Shown: positions 5,741 through 12,686 of the stretch, piece after piece
Numbering within the stretch: the stretch's first letter is position 1
How the letters are laid out: each line of letters starts with the position of its first letter
Origin: a virus
IMG/VR virus record: IMGVR_UViG_3300027901_000263
Location: 1 to 21,885 of that record
DNA length: 21,885 nt
Reading direction: 5' to 3' (one strand)
Notes under the pieces: model-generated
The model's input: the letters and a program-made list of their open reading frames with translations, nothing else
What the model was told of the DNA's origin: nothing
Databases searched by the model: none
Made by a program: the position numbers and the translations under genes

Positions 5741-7738
5741 ATGAGAAAAGAGCACAAACTCAAATCACTAGTAAGAGCTAAACCCTACTCACACCAGAAA
5801 GAGGCTTTTTCTATAGCCACAGACTTAGATCAATCAGCCTTGATCATGGAGCAAGGAACAGGTAAGACGCTTCCGGCTATAGCAGCTATAGGGTACAGAC
5901 ATAGTCAAGGCGAAGTCAACAGAGTACTTGTCATCTGCCCAGCAACAGTCTCCACAGTCTGGGAGGATGAGTTCGAAAAGAACGCCCTCTTCGACTATGA
6001 ACTGCTCAACCTAGTAGATCTGAAGACTGAGAAGAGAAAGCAGTTGCTCAATCAAGCTAAGGGCCCACTTCAAGTAGCCGTCATCAACTACGAGTCATCC
6101 TGGCGAGAGATAGATCTTCTGCTCAAATGGAAGCCAGAGATGATCATCCTGGACGAATCACAGAAAGTCAAGAACGGCAAGAAGAAACAGTCTAAAGCTG
6201 CTCACAAATTAGGGAAGCTCGCCAACTTTAAGATGATTCTAACGGGGACCCCAGTTAGTCAAGGTCCACTGGATATGTGGTCACAGTATAGATTCCTTAG
6301 CTCTGAGATCTTCGGTAGAAGATTCGTTCCCTTCCGTGAAAGATACGCTATCATGGGTGGCTATATGAATCATAAGGTAGTTGGGTATCAGCGACTTAGA
6401 GAACTTACCAGAAAGGTATATAGCATCGCTTATAGAGTCACCAGAGACGAAGCTCTAGACTTGCCGCCTACGATAGATCAGGACTTGAAGGTCACTCTCT
6501 CTAGTGAAGCCTTAAAGGTTTACAAGCAGATGGAGCGGGACTTCATTATAGGCTTCCGAAACGGAGACTACGCAACAGCTCCTATTATACTCACACAGTT
6601 GCTAAGACTCCAACAGATTACGGGAGGCTTCATCACCACAGAGAAGCACAACACAGTCAAGATCGACTCAGCTAAGCTGAACGTAGTCAGAGAGCTATTG
6701 GAAGACTTACCAAGCACCAAGAAAGTGGTCATCTTTGCAAGGTTCATTCCTGAAGTAGACGCCCTCATGGCGATCACTAAGGAATTGGACATCCCAGCTG
6801 TGAAGCTCACCGGCGAGGTCGATAACCGGGAGAGGGGAAGGTTAATCAAGGAGTTCCAGACCAACCCCAGGCTTAGAGTCTTCATAGCACAGATACAGAC
6901 AGGAGGACTGGGAATAACACTCACTGCTGCAGACACCGCCATCTTCTACTCTACGACCTTTAGCTTTGCTGACTATGAACAGTCCAAAGCCAGACTCCAT
7001 AGGATAGGGCAGCATCACCCAGTCACTTATATCCACTTGATTACAGGAGGGACAATAGATGAGGAGATAATACAGGTCATCAGGGACAAAGAGAAAATGG
7101 CAGACAAGGTTCTAGCACAGAGACTTGCAAGGAGGACTATGATATCACTCGAGAAAGAAAACCCAGAAACTGATTGGTACTGGGATGAAACCGACGGGTC
7201 AGTTATTAGATGGCTCGACAGAAAGGAAGGTGCAGTAGAGACACTAGGGAAAGCAAAGACAGAAGTAGACGCCAAGAAACTCGTAACGAAATTCAATAAA
7301 GGAGGACTAAGAACAATGGCAGTAGCCAAGAAGAAAGTCAAGAAGACCAAACTCGTCCAGGAAGAAGAAGAGATCGACACCAAGCAGCTAGAAGAGCTAG
7401 CTGAAGATGAATCAGAACAGGAGGGAAAGAAAGTGACAAAGGAACCCAAGAAAGTCAAGAAGGCTAAGAAAGCCAAGGTCGAGGAAGAGGAACCCAAGAA
7501 ATCTAAGAAGGCTAAGAGAACCAAGGAAGAGAAGGAGGAGAAGCCTCCTAAGAAAGCAGCCAAGGTCACAGAGATGATCACCGTAATCGACCTGGCCAAG
7601 GAGTTCAAGAAGGAAGAGAAAGTTATCCGCCGGGCTCTAAGGGAACTTTTCCCTGAGCATGAACCTCGCACTCCTTGGGAGTTCAAACCCGGGGGAAAGG
7701 ACCACCAGAAAGTCCAAAAACACTTCAACAAGAAGTAA
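5741..7738 (+). CDS. SNF2-family DNA helicase with charged linker and C-terminal domain
   Basis: Superfamily 2 SNF2-type DNA translocase, 665 residues from ATG 5741 (GTG 5735 is a two-codon longer alternative). Numbering from 5735: Walker A EQGTGKT (39-45), motif Ia LVICPATV, motif II DESQ (140-143), motif III TGTP (170-173), motif IV VVIFARF (about 331-337), motif V QTGGLGITLTAAD and motif VI QSKARLHRIGQ (about 388-426). The enzyme core ends near 475. Then follow WYWDETDGSVIRWLDR, a K/E-rich low-complexity linker (530-600) and a small domain (about 605-667) with a helix-turn-helix look (DLAKEFKKEEKVIRRALR). GGAGG at 7301-7305 and an in-frame ATG at 7316 lie at the junction, so the tail may also be made alone. 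With VRR-NUC upstream it likely remodels replication or recombination intermediates. Confidence 0.92.
   Translation: MRKEHKLKSLVRAKPYSHQKEAFSIATDLDQSALIMEQGTGKTLPAIAAIGYRHSQGEVNRVLVICPATVSTVWEDEFEKNALFDYELLNLVDLKTEKRKQLLNQAKGPLQVAVINYESSWREIDLLLKWKPEMIILDESQKVKNGKKKQSKAAHKLGKLANFKMILTGTPVSQGPLDMWSQYRFLSSEIFGRRFVPFRERYAIMGGYMNHKVVGYQRLRELTRKVYSIAYRVTRDEALDLPPTIDQDLKVTLSSEALKVYKQMERDFIIGFRNGDYATAPIILTQLLRLQQITGGFITTEKHNTVKIDSAKLNVVRELLEDLPSTKKVVIFARFIPEVDALMAITKELDIPAVKLTGEVDNRERGRLIKEFQTNPRLRVFIAQIQTGGLGITLTAADTAIFYSTTFSFADYEQSKARLHRIGQHHPVTYIHLITGGTIDEEIIQVIRDKEKMADKVLAQRLARRTMISLEKENPETDWYWDETDGSVIRWLDRKEGAVETLGKAKTEVDAKKLVTKFNKGGLRTMAVAKKKVKKTKLVQEEEEIDTKQLEELAEDESEQEGKKVTKEPKKVKKAKKAKVEEEEPKKSKKAKRTKEEKEEKPPKKAAKVTEMITVIDLAKEFKKEEKVIRRALRELFPEHEPRTPWEFKPGGKDHQKVQKHFNKK
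7301..7318 (+). promoter_or_regulatory. Internal Shine-Dalgarno and in-frame start within the helicase gene
   Basis: AAAGGAGG ends at 7305 and an ATG follows at 7316, in the helicase frame (residue 528 from 5735). Initiation here would give a 140-residue protein of K/E-rich linker plus C-terminal domain. The site falls exactly at the border between helicase and tail, which is where a formerly separate gene would begin. Purine-rich coding for K and E can make such sites by chance. Confidence 0.4.
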
Positions 7739-7759
7739 ACCCTTTAACCTAACGAATAG

Positions 7760-7796
7760 GAGGGCCTGTACTACCCCCAGTACAGGCTCTCTTTTT
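7760..7796 (+). terminator. Rho-independent terminator of the replication operon
   Basis: A perfect 9-bp stem, 7764-7772 with 7779-7787, closes a six-base C-rich loop; neighbouring GGAG/CTCT bases extend the stem, and CTCTTTTTG follows. It lies 22 bases after the helicase stop. On the - strand the same hairpin lacks a following T-run, so it is directional, though it may slow leftward transcription of the converging virion operon. Confidence 0.85.
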
Positions 7797-7819
7797 GTGG
7801 TTTCAATTGCCACCCATGG

Positions 7820-7895
7820 AATTACTAGCAGGGACCTTGTCAAGGGCCGTTTTCGCTGCTCTAACAGCCGTCTTACTTTAATTTAAGGGTATCGC
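7820..7895 (+). repeat. Conserved intergenic element, copy B
   Basis: Second copy of the element at 4826-4901, located after the terminator in the 191-base gap between the converging operons. The blocks aattactag (7820), caagggccgtttt (7841) and ggtatcgc (7888) keep the spacing of copy A. The long stem of copy A is not kept here, but GGC-c-GTT (7845-7851) can pair with AAC-a-GCC (7863-7869). No gene follows in the + direction, so if it is a promoter or RNA element, its target here is not a protein gene on this strand. Confidence 0.55.
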
Positions 7896-7929
7896 GAGAC
7901 TACATTATTGAGGGGGTTATATTTAACAC

Positions 7930-8190
7930 CTAACTAAAGTGTCCTGTAAGGCAAAGCCCGATTATACAAGACATAGCGGCTAATATAAGCCCTAAGAGAA
8001 TCATCTGCCAGTTAGTTTTTTGGTTGATACCGTCTATTTTCCCATCTTGAATAATCATGTTAGGGATAATGGTAAAATGCATTACATCCCACATCTTATC
8101 TACTATCTTCTCCATTGTAGTAGGCTTTTCAGGCGGTGAATAAATTGAGTTCTTTTTATTGTTGATGAACCAAGTAACGAATTTGGGCAT
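7930..8190 (-). CDS. Small C-terminal-anchored membrane protein, holin candidate
   Basis: Last gene of the leftward operon, 86 residues. The N-terminal half is polar; a single hydrophobic span (about 62-82, WQMILLGLILAAMSCIIGLCL) is near the C-terminus. AAGGGAG lies 11 bases before the ATG at 8190; an internal ATG at 8115 is possible but has no ribosome site. Phage superfamilies of similar layout are annotated as haemolysin XhlA-like or holin-associated proteins, and the place at the end of the virion operon fits lysis. No specific family recognised. Confidence 0.6.
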   Translation of the reverse strand: MPKFVTWFINNKKNSIYSPPEKPTTMEKIVDKMWDVMHFTIIPNMIIQDGKIDGINQKTNWQMILLGLILAAMSCIIGLCLTGHFS

Positions 8191-8361
8191 AATACTATAT
8201 CTCCCTTTTCTTTATTAACACACTCTAAACAAACCGCATACTCATATCTACGAATCTTGACTCCTTTACTGATGAAGTAAGTATACCGTTTTTCGTAAAG
8301 CCCGTCTGTGATGATTTTACCGCATTTGTGACATTCATAGATTATATCTTTTGTACTCCAT
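8103..8361 (-). pseudogene. Zinc-ribbon-like reading frame without a start codon (possible +1 frameshift)
   Basis: The 173-base gap between two membrane-protein genes holds a frame reading YECHKCGK, about 27 residues, then AVCLECV: two C-x2-C pairs as in a zinc ribbon. The frame has no ATG, GTG or TTG after the upstream stop at 8364-8366. ATG 8361, which overlaps that stop region, reads MEYK and then stops after four more codons unless one A of AAAA (8349-8352) is skipped, which joins it to the zinc frame. The joined frame runs to TAG at 8103-8105, overlapping the next gene. Either a sequencing error, a programmed +1 shift or a decayed gene. Confidence 0.35.
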
Positions 8362-8363
8362 AG

Positions 8364-8636
8364 TTAAACCACCTTATTGGTCAGATCTTGGGAAGTATAC
8401 CCAAAAGTAAAGGCTAAGGGGAATATACCACCAGTTGGGATATTAAATGCTGGAAACAACAAGACTGCTGTCACCATAGCAAATGCGAGACTAAACAGAA
8501 TAGTATAAATATATTTGGTATCCCATTTAAACTCCTCGTTATTTTCAGCAGCTTCTGCCTTCTTTTTCAGAAATGGCAACAATGCTCTCATGAGGCAACC
8601 TAAAAATATGCCTCCTAGTGCTAGTCCTTCTTCCAT
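8364..8636 (-). CDS. Small membrane protein with two to three hydrophobic segments, holin candidate
   Basis: 90 residues from ATG 8636, which has AAGGAGG with a short spacer; the longer frame to 8693 lies inside the upstream gene. Segments: about 4-21 (GLALGGIFLGCLMRALLPF), then a K/E-rich cytoplasmic-type stretch, 41-62 (IYTILFSLAFAMVTAVLLF) and a weaker 67-80. Size, membrane layout and position after the tail genes fit a holin, but no family signature is visible. It follows the 79-residue membrane gene directly. Confidence 0.65.
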   Translation of the reverse strand: MEEGLALGGIFLGCLMRALLPFLKKKAEAAENNEEFKWDTKYIYTILFSLAFAMVTAVLLFPAFNIPTGGIFPLAFTFGYTSQDLTNKVV

Positions 8637-8637
8637 T

Positions 8638-8877
8638 TCAATCCTCCTTCTTCTTAAATTTTTTAATAAAATTATGTAACCTTTCGATTCCAAACCCCAA
8701 TATAGCAGCTGATAAAAGTAATTCAGCTATAAGTATCACTGGACATGGTTCATACAACCCCAATCCATGTACAGAAAACTCACCGTTTATCGCTATAAGT
8801 CCAAAGAGAAGCAATAAAAAAACACCTATAGCAATTAGCAATAGGTAGGCCAACATATCCTTTATTATATCTCTCAT
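8638..8877 (-). CDS. Small two-span membrane protein, holin candidate
   Basis: 79 residues. A strong span at about 10-30 (YLLLIAIGVFLLLLFGLIAI) and a second at about 46-64 (VILIAELLLSAAILGFGI), ending in a lysine-rich tail (KKFKKKED). Two spans with a basic C-terminus are typical of class II holins, an assignment supported only by layout. The start overlaps the upstream stop as TAATG, with no clear Shine-Dalgarno, so translation is probably coupled. Confidence 0.65.
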   Translation of the reverse strand: MRDIIKDMLAYLLLIAIGVFLLLLFGLIAINGEFSVHGLGLYEPCPVILIAELLLSAAILGFGIERLHNFIKKFKKKED

Positions 8878-9287
8878 TAGTGAAGATTAAACTCATACCA
8901 GGTGTTGATATTTGGAGAACCGGCTGAAACTGCTCTATAATAATAACTGGGTGGTACTATAAAGGTTATAGGAATATCATTATTCTCATTAAATCTAGTC
9001 TCAATGCAGCCTACATAAACTGATGGGGGACTTGAAGGACCAATATAGATGTGTATTTCCTCACCATCAACATTAAATATACCAGTGAGAACAACCAACC
9101 TTATCTTAGTGCTATTTTGGTAAATTGTATCGAGAGCTCTACTGGGAGCACTTCCACTTACGTCGTCTATTTTATCAACCTCATTCTTTAAATAGTCAAG
9201 ACTTCCACTTGCACCAAGATAACTATTCCATTGTGCCGCAGTGATTAAGTCTCCAGTTGTTCTAGTTACGCCTGCTGTCCAGCCCAT
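8877..9287 (-). CDS. Probable tail tip or short fibre protein
   Basis: 136 residues. The opening (TAGVTRTTGDLITAAQWNSYL) is a pattern often seen at the start of phage tail-tip or fibre proteins, where the helix around it anchors the protein. The C-terminal half is beta-rich and ends with IVPPSYYYRAVSAGS and a final W-Y-E, as in C-terminal domains of many fibre proteins. GGAGG precedes the ATG by nine bases, and the gene overlaps its upstream neighbour by 26 bases. Position after the tail tip gene supports a virion role. No enzymatic motif. Confidence 0.6.
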   Translation of the reverse strand: MGWTAGVTRTTGDLITAAQWNSYLGASGSLDYLKNEVDKIDDVSGSAPSRALDTIYQNSTKIRLVVLTGIFNVDGEEIHIYIGPSSPPSVYVGCIETRFNENNDIPITFIVPPSYYYRAVSAGSPNINTWYEFNLH

Positions 9288-9672
9288 TTAGGAGTTCCTC
9301 CTTATGCTCTTCATTCTCTTTGTCCAATTGTTCTAAAGTTTCTCCCGGAATCCAATTACGATTTTGAATCTGTCGTCTTAATAACAGTTTCTCAATTTGA
9401 TTTCTACCACTGGGGAAAACAGCTTGTCGATATTTATGTTTGTGACCGGCATTCCAACACGACTGACATATAAACCAACCCTCTTCCCACATCTTCTCAG
9501 CTCCCCCACACTCGCATCTAACTATCCAGCGCCCATGGTTAACTTCAGCCATAAGAGGTTCTGATTCAGAAATCTCTGGCTTCACCCCGTATTTCTCTAA
9601 CATGGGTTTAATAACAGATACGTTGTAAGCTTCCCATGATAGATTCAAATATGCATTAGCAGTTATTATCAT
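9262..9672 (-). CDS. Zinc-ribbon phage protein of unknown function
   Basis: 136 residues. A CxC ... CxxC zinc ribbon (RCECGG, then FICQSC about 15 residues later) sits in the middle; the N-terminal 45 residues are helical and the C-terminus is charged and helical (LEQLDKENEEHKEELL). AAGGAGG with a four-base spacer precedes the ATG. Similar small zinc proteins occur among tail genes of many phages without known role. It could be a tail assembly factor; no better call can be supported. Confidence 0.6.
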   Translation of the reverse strand: MIITANAYLNLSWEAYNVSVIKPMLEKYGVKPEISESEPLMAEVNHGRWIVRCECGGAEKMWEEGWFICQSCWNAGHKHKYRQAVFPSGRNQIEKLLLRRQIQNRNWIPGETLEQLDKENEEHKEELLNGLDSRRN

Positions 9673-9681
9673 GACCCCTCC

Positions 9682-10875
9682 TTAATAGCATAGATATGTG
9701 GTCTCCCCTATCTCACTATAGCCAGCAACACCCAGAGCCCAAAATTTTTGTTGTATTCCCTCAGCACAACTTAATTGCCACATAGTCTCCCAGGTGTAAT
9801 TGACTATGTCGATGGTATGCTGTATCCCCTCAATGAAGTAGTCCTCATCTAGGTCTGCCTCATTGCGCCTTAACGTTATTCTATCGCTAATCTCACGACC
9901 TAATACCTGGGGCCATAGATCAGCTGGATGAGATTCGGGAACGATCCGTAATTCTCTAGTCCTAAAGAACGGATCCTTATACGTCTTGAGTATAAAATTC
10001 GCTTGGTCTGCTGCTTCTCCATCGGTCGTCATAAATAAACCTGACTCAGAGAAAGAACGCTTACCGTAGGCAGTTTGACTGGTTGCATCAACTGCTGATT
10101 GCTGATTACCACCTTCGCGTTTTATTCTTACATCGTTATAGATTTGACTCGCTCCATAACGAGGTCTAAGACCATGATAAGGTTTCTCACCACTATCATC
10201 ACCGAAGGTAGCTTGACTAACTAGATGAGCGCCTTTCAAACGATGATGACGGTCTTCAAATTGCACATCACCGTCTCCAGCGATATAGATGATACCTAAT
10301 TCACTCTTCTGAACATTGAGTAAGTGTTCCCAAGCATTCACACTCTCCATAGCACCTGACGCTTGCATCTGACTTTGACCCGCATCTAAATCTCTTAATC
10401 CAGCAGGCCAACCAAAATGATCGAGTACGTTACCGATTCTAATACCACTTAACTCTTGTGAATAACCAGCATGATTGAGGTCGTATCTTGCTATATTAGC
10501 ACAGAGATCAGCGCATTGCGGTCTGACTATAGGAAATAATCCACCTTTCTCATCTATCCAAGCCGGATTCCAATCTTCAAGGAACCCTGTGAAAAGGTGA
10601 TAGGTCACCGCATCATAGATAGCATAAAGGTTAATACGTTTATTAGGCTTGACGTTAGGGTAGTAAGACCCACCGGTATTGTTCGGCCAATAATTACCAT
10701 GCCGATTGTTTAGTTCCAAGTCTGCTACAGCCGCCTGCATACGGTTTAGTTCGTGTTGTCTCCCACGTTTCGTGGTTATACTCCGCAAATCACTAGTTAT
10801 CACAGTCCAGCTCGGTGAAGCTGACATCGGGTCACTAGCAAAAGCTATACGTAATACTAAAGTTGGCCAGGCCAT
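9682..10875 (-). CDS. Tail tip / baseplate hub-like protein
   Basis: 397 residues directly after the tape measure, its start overlapping the tape measure stop as TAATG. The placement is that of the distal tail or hub gene in siphoviruses. The sequence is beta-rich with features common in these hubs: a first domain with ELNRMQAAVADLELNN (compare the domain that opens many tail-associated proteins), IYNDVRIKREGG in the middle, and ITLRRN and YFIEGIQHTID near the C-terminus. No peptidase or lysozyme motif is visible, so it is probably purely structural. Confidence 0.72.
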   Translation of the reverse strand: MAWPTLVLRIAFASDPMSASPSWTVITSDLRSITTKRGRQHELNRMQAAVADLELNNRHGNYWPNNTGGSYYPNVKPNKRINLYAIYDAVTYHLFTGFLEDWNPAWIDEKGGLFPIVRPQCADLCANIARYDLNHAGYSQELSGIRIGNVLDHFGWPAGLRDLDAGQSQMQASGAMESVNAWEHLLNVQKSELGIIYIAGDGDVQFEDRHHRLKGAHLVSQATFGDDSGEKPYHGLRPRYGASQIYNDVRIKREGGNQQSAVDATSQTAYGKRSFSESGLFMTTDGEAADQANFILKTYKDPFFRTRELRIVPESHPADLWPQVLGREISDRITLRRNEADLDEDYFIEGIQHTIDIVNYTWETMWQLSCAEGIQQKFWALGVAGYSEIGETTYLCY

Positions 10876-12683
10876 TATCCTAACCCCAATACGGCATTAT
10901 ATCTCTTCCTAGTTAGAAGCTGATCGTAAATAGTGTCTGCTAATTGACGCTCAGTTACCACACTACCATAAACTGTCACGTTGACCGTAGAGCCTAACGC
11001 ACCACCTTCAAATAATGGGATAACTGCTTCAGGACCACGTTCACCAATTATTGCTGTTGTAGGTCCAGTTACGATTCCCCCTTTTTCCATCTTGGTAGCG
11101 AACGTCGGGAATTTCCATTCAATCTCTTTCAAGTCTATACCCGGAAGTTTATTGATGAGTCTAATTACCCAATTTATACCCTCGATAACTCCGTTAACGA
11201 TGAGTCTAATAGGGGTTAAGACAATATCAACAAGCCTCCAAAATACAGCTTTAATCCCTTCAACCATGTTTACAAAAAATCCAACTATAGCATCAATCAC
11301 ACGCTTGAAGAAATTCCCCACAGCCTGGAAGGCTGCTTTCACCTTATCAAAATGCTTCACTACTAAGACGATTATCGCAATCAGGCCTGCTATAGCAAGA
11401 ATAATTAAACCTATAGGGTTAGCTGACATAACAGCATTTAGAGCCAATTGCACAGCAGTCCACACAATTGTGAGACCCTTTATTACGCCAATCACAGCTA
11501 TCAATTTGGGGAGTACAATCAAAATTGTACCTAAGACAGCTGCACCTGCAAGTAAAGCTATCGTTAGTTTAGGGTGCTCAGAAATCCACTCACCAATCTT
11601 CTCAATGATAGGTGTCACCATCCCCAACAACTTTGATAAGATGGGAAGTAAGGCTGTTCCTATTGTGATAGCTATATCTTGAAATTGAGCCTTTATCTTA
11701 GCGAATTTCCTGGAAGTACTTTCCTCCATCTGATCGAAAGCATCAGTGGCTGCTCCGGCAGAATTTGCCATATTGTCAAGGTCTTGTTGAAACGTCTCTG
11801 CATTTTTACCTGTTAATGCTAGGATGGCCTGAACCCCCTCTACAGAGCCGATGAGCTTACGGAGTTGCTCCATGTTACCGCTAGTAGCTTGAGTGACCAT
11901 GTCAAAAGCAGCAGCTAGTCCCTGATTTTTTATGACTGTGTCCAGATTAGTAATACCAAGCTCTTCCATCCTTTTCTTTTGTTCTGTGGCAGGAGCTGAT
12001 AGCGCTTGGATAGCCGCCCGCAGTTGTGTCGTCGCAACAGATGTAGGAACACCTTGCTTTGTGATAGAAGCTAATGCAGCTGCGACTTCCTCGAACTTTA
12101 CCCCTGAAGCAGCAGCTATAGGAGCTACATTAAACAGAGATGAGGACAGTTCTTCGAAGGTAGTCTTACCTCCCTTCACAGTGGTAAACATTACGTCAGC
12201 AACGTGTTGAGCTTCCTCTACTGGTATTTTGAAGGCATTGAGGACTGTCGTTAAGCCATCTACCGCAGTTGTAGTGTCCGTTACGCCGCCGATAGCAGCC
12301 TTTGTTGCTACCTCCAAGAAGGTAACTACATTTTCCTTAGGTATCCCCGCAGAAATGGCCTGATACAGCGCATTAGCGCTATCCGTTGCACTAACACCTA
12401 ACTCACGAGACATGTTCTGGATTTCTTTAGAGAACGACTTGAATTGTTCTTCACTAAGCAGCATCATGGTATTAACTTCACGCATAGCTGTATCGAAGTC
12501 TCCAGCCATCTTGAGTGAAGCACCACCGATTGCAAGTGTCGCTCCAACTAAAGCTACACCAGCCACCTTCATACGATGAGCTACCTTGTCAGAGAAGGTG
12601 CCCAACGATTTACCAGCACTATTTAGTCCCCGGTTAAGACCAGTGACATCTGCACCGATCTTAACTAATACGTCTGGCTTCAT
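10875..12683 (-). CDS. Tape measure protein (TP901 family)
   Basis: 602 residues. It sets tail length and is packed in the tail tube. The N-terminal third carries the TP901 core: MAGDFDTAMREVNTM, LGVSATDSANALYQAISAG, and the later TSVATTQLRAAIQAL. Two long hydrophobic stretches lie in the middle (about 375-405 and 415-445), as usual for proteins that insert in the host membrane during injection. The C-terminus ends with a GPEAVIPL motif seen in many tape measures. At the usual 0.15 nm per residue it predicts a tail of about 90 nm. GGAGG lies seven bases before the ATG, inside the end of the chaperone gene. No muramidase domain is present. Confidence 0.95.
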   Translation of the reverse strand: MKPDVLVKIGADVTGLNRGLNSAGKSLGTFSDKVAHRMKVAGVALVGATLAIGGASLKMAGDFDTAMREVNTMMLLSEEQFKSFSKEIQNMSRELGVSATDSANALYQAISAGIPKENVVTFLEVATKAAIGGVTDTTTAVDGLTTVLNAFKIPVEEAQHVADVMFTTVKGGKTTFEELSSSLFNVAPIAAASGVKFEEVAAALASITKQGVPTSVATTQLRAAIQALSAPATEQKKRMEELGITNLDTVIKNQGLAAAFDMVTQATSGNMEQLRKLIGSVEGVQAILALTGKNAETFQQDLDNMANSAGAATDAFDQMEESTSRKFAKIKAQFQDIAITIGTALLPILSKLLGMVTPIIEKIGEWISEHPKLTIALLAGAAVLGTILIVLPKLIAVIGVIKGLTIVWTAVQLALNAVMSANPIGLIILAIAGLIAIIVLVVKHFDKVKAAFQAVGNFFKRVIDAIVGFFVNMVEGIKAVFWRLVDIVLTPIRLIVNGVIEGINWVIRLINKLPGIDLKEIEWKFPTFATKMEKGGIVTGPTTAIIGERGPEAVIPLFEGGALGSTVNVTVYGSVVTERQLADTIYDQLLTRKRYNAVLGLG

Positions 12684-12686
12684 TCA

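Noticed and set aside
7027-7731. Long - strand frame of 234 residues rich in serine
   Set aside because: It is the antisense of the K/E-rich part of the helicase gene; AAG/GAG codons read backwards give CTT/CTC and shifted serine codons, and there is no ribosome site.
7820-7850. TTGACA on the - strand in element copy B considered as a promoter -35 box
   Set aside because: No -10 box at 16-18 bases, and copy A has no TTGACA at the same place.
7659-7886. + strand frame of 75 residues across the terminator
   Set aside because: It overlaps the helicase end in another frame and runs through the terminator hairpin; no ribosome site.
8246-8340. Frame starting at an ATG inside the zinc-ribbon gap (about 37 residues, - strand)
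   Set aside because: No ribosome site and an unremarkable sequence, while the competing frame keeps two C-x2-C pairs.
10981-11682. + strand frame of 233 residues
   Set aside because: Opposite the tape measure gene, whose family assignment is firm; the composition is an antisense pattern.
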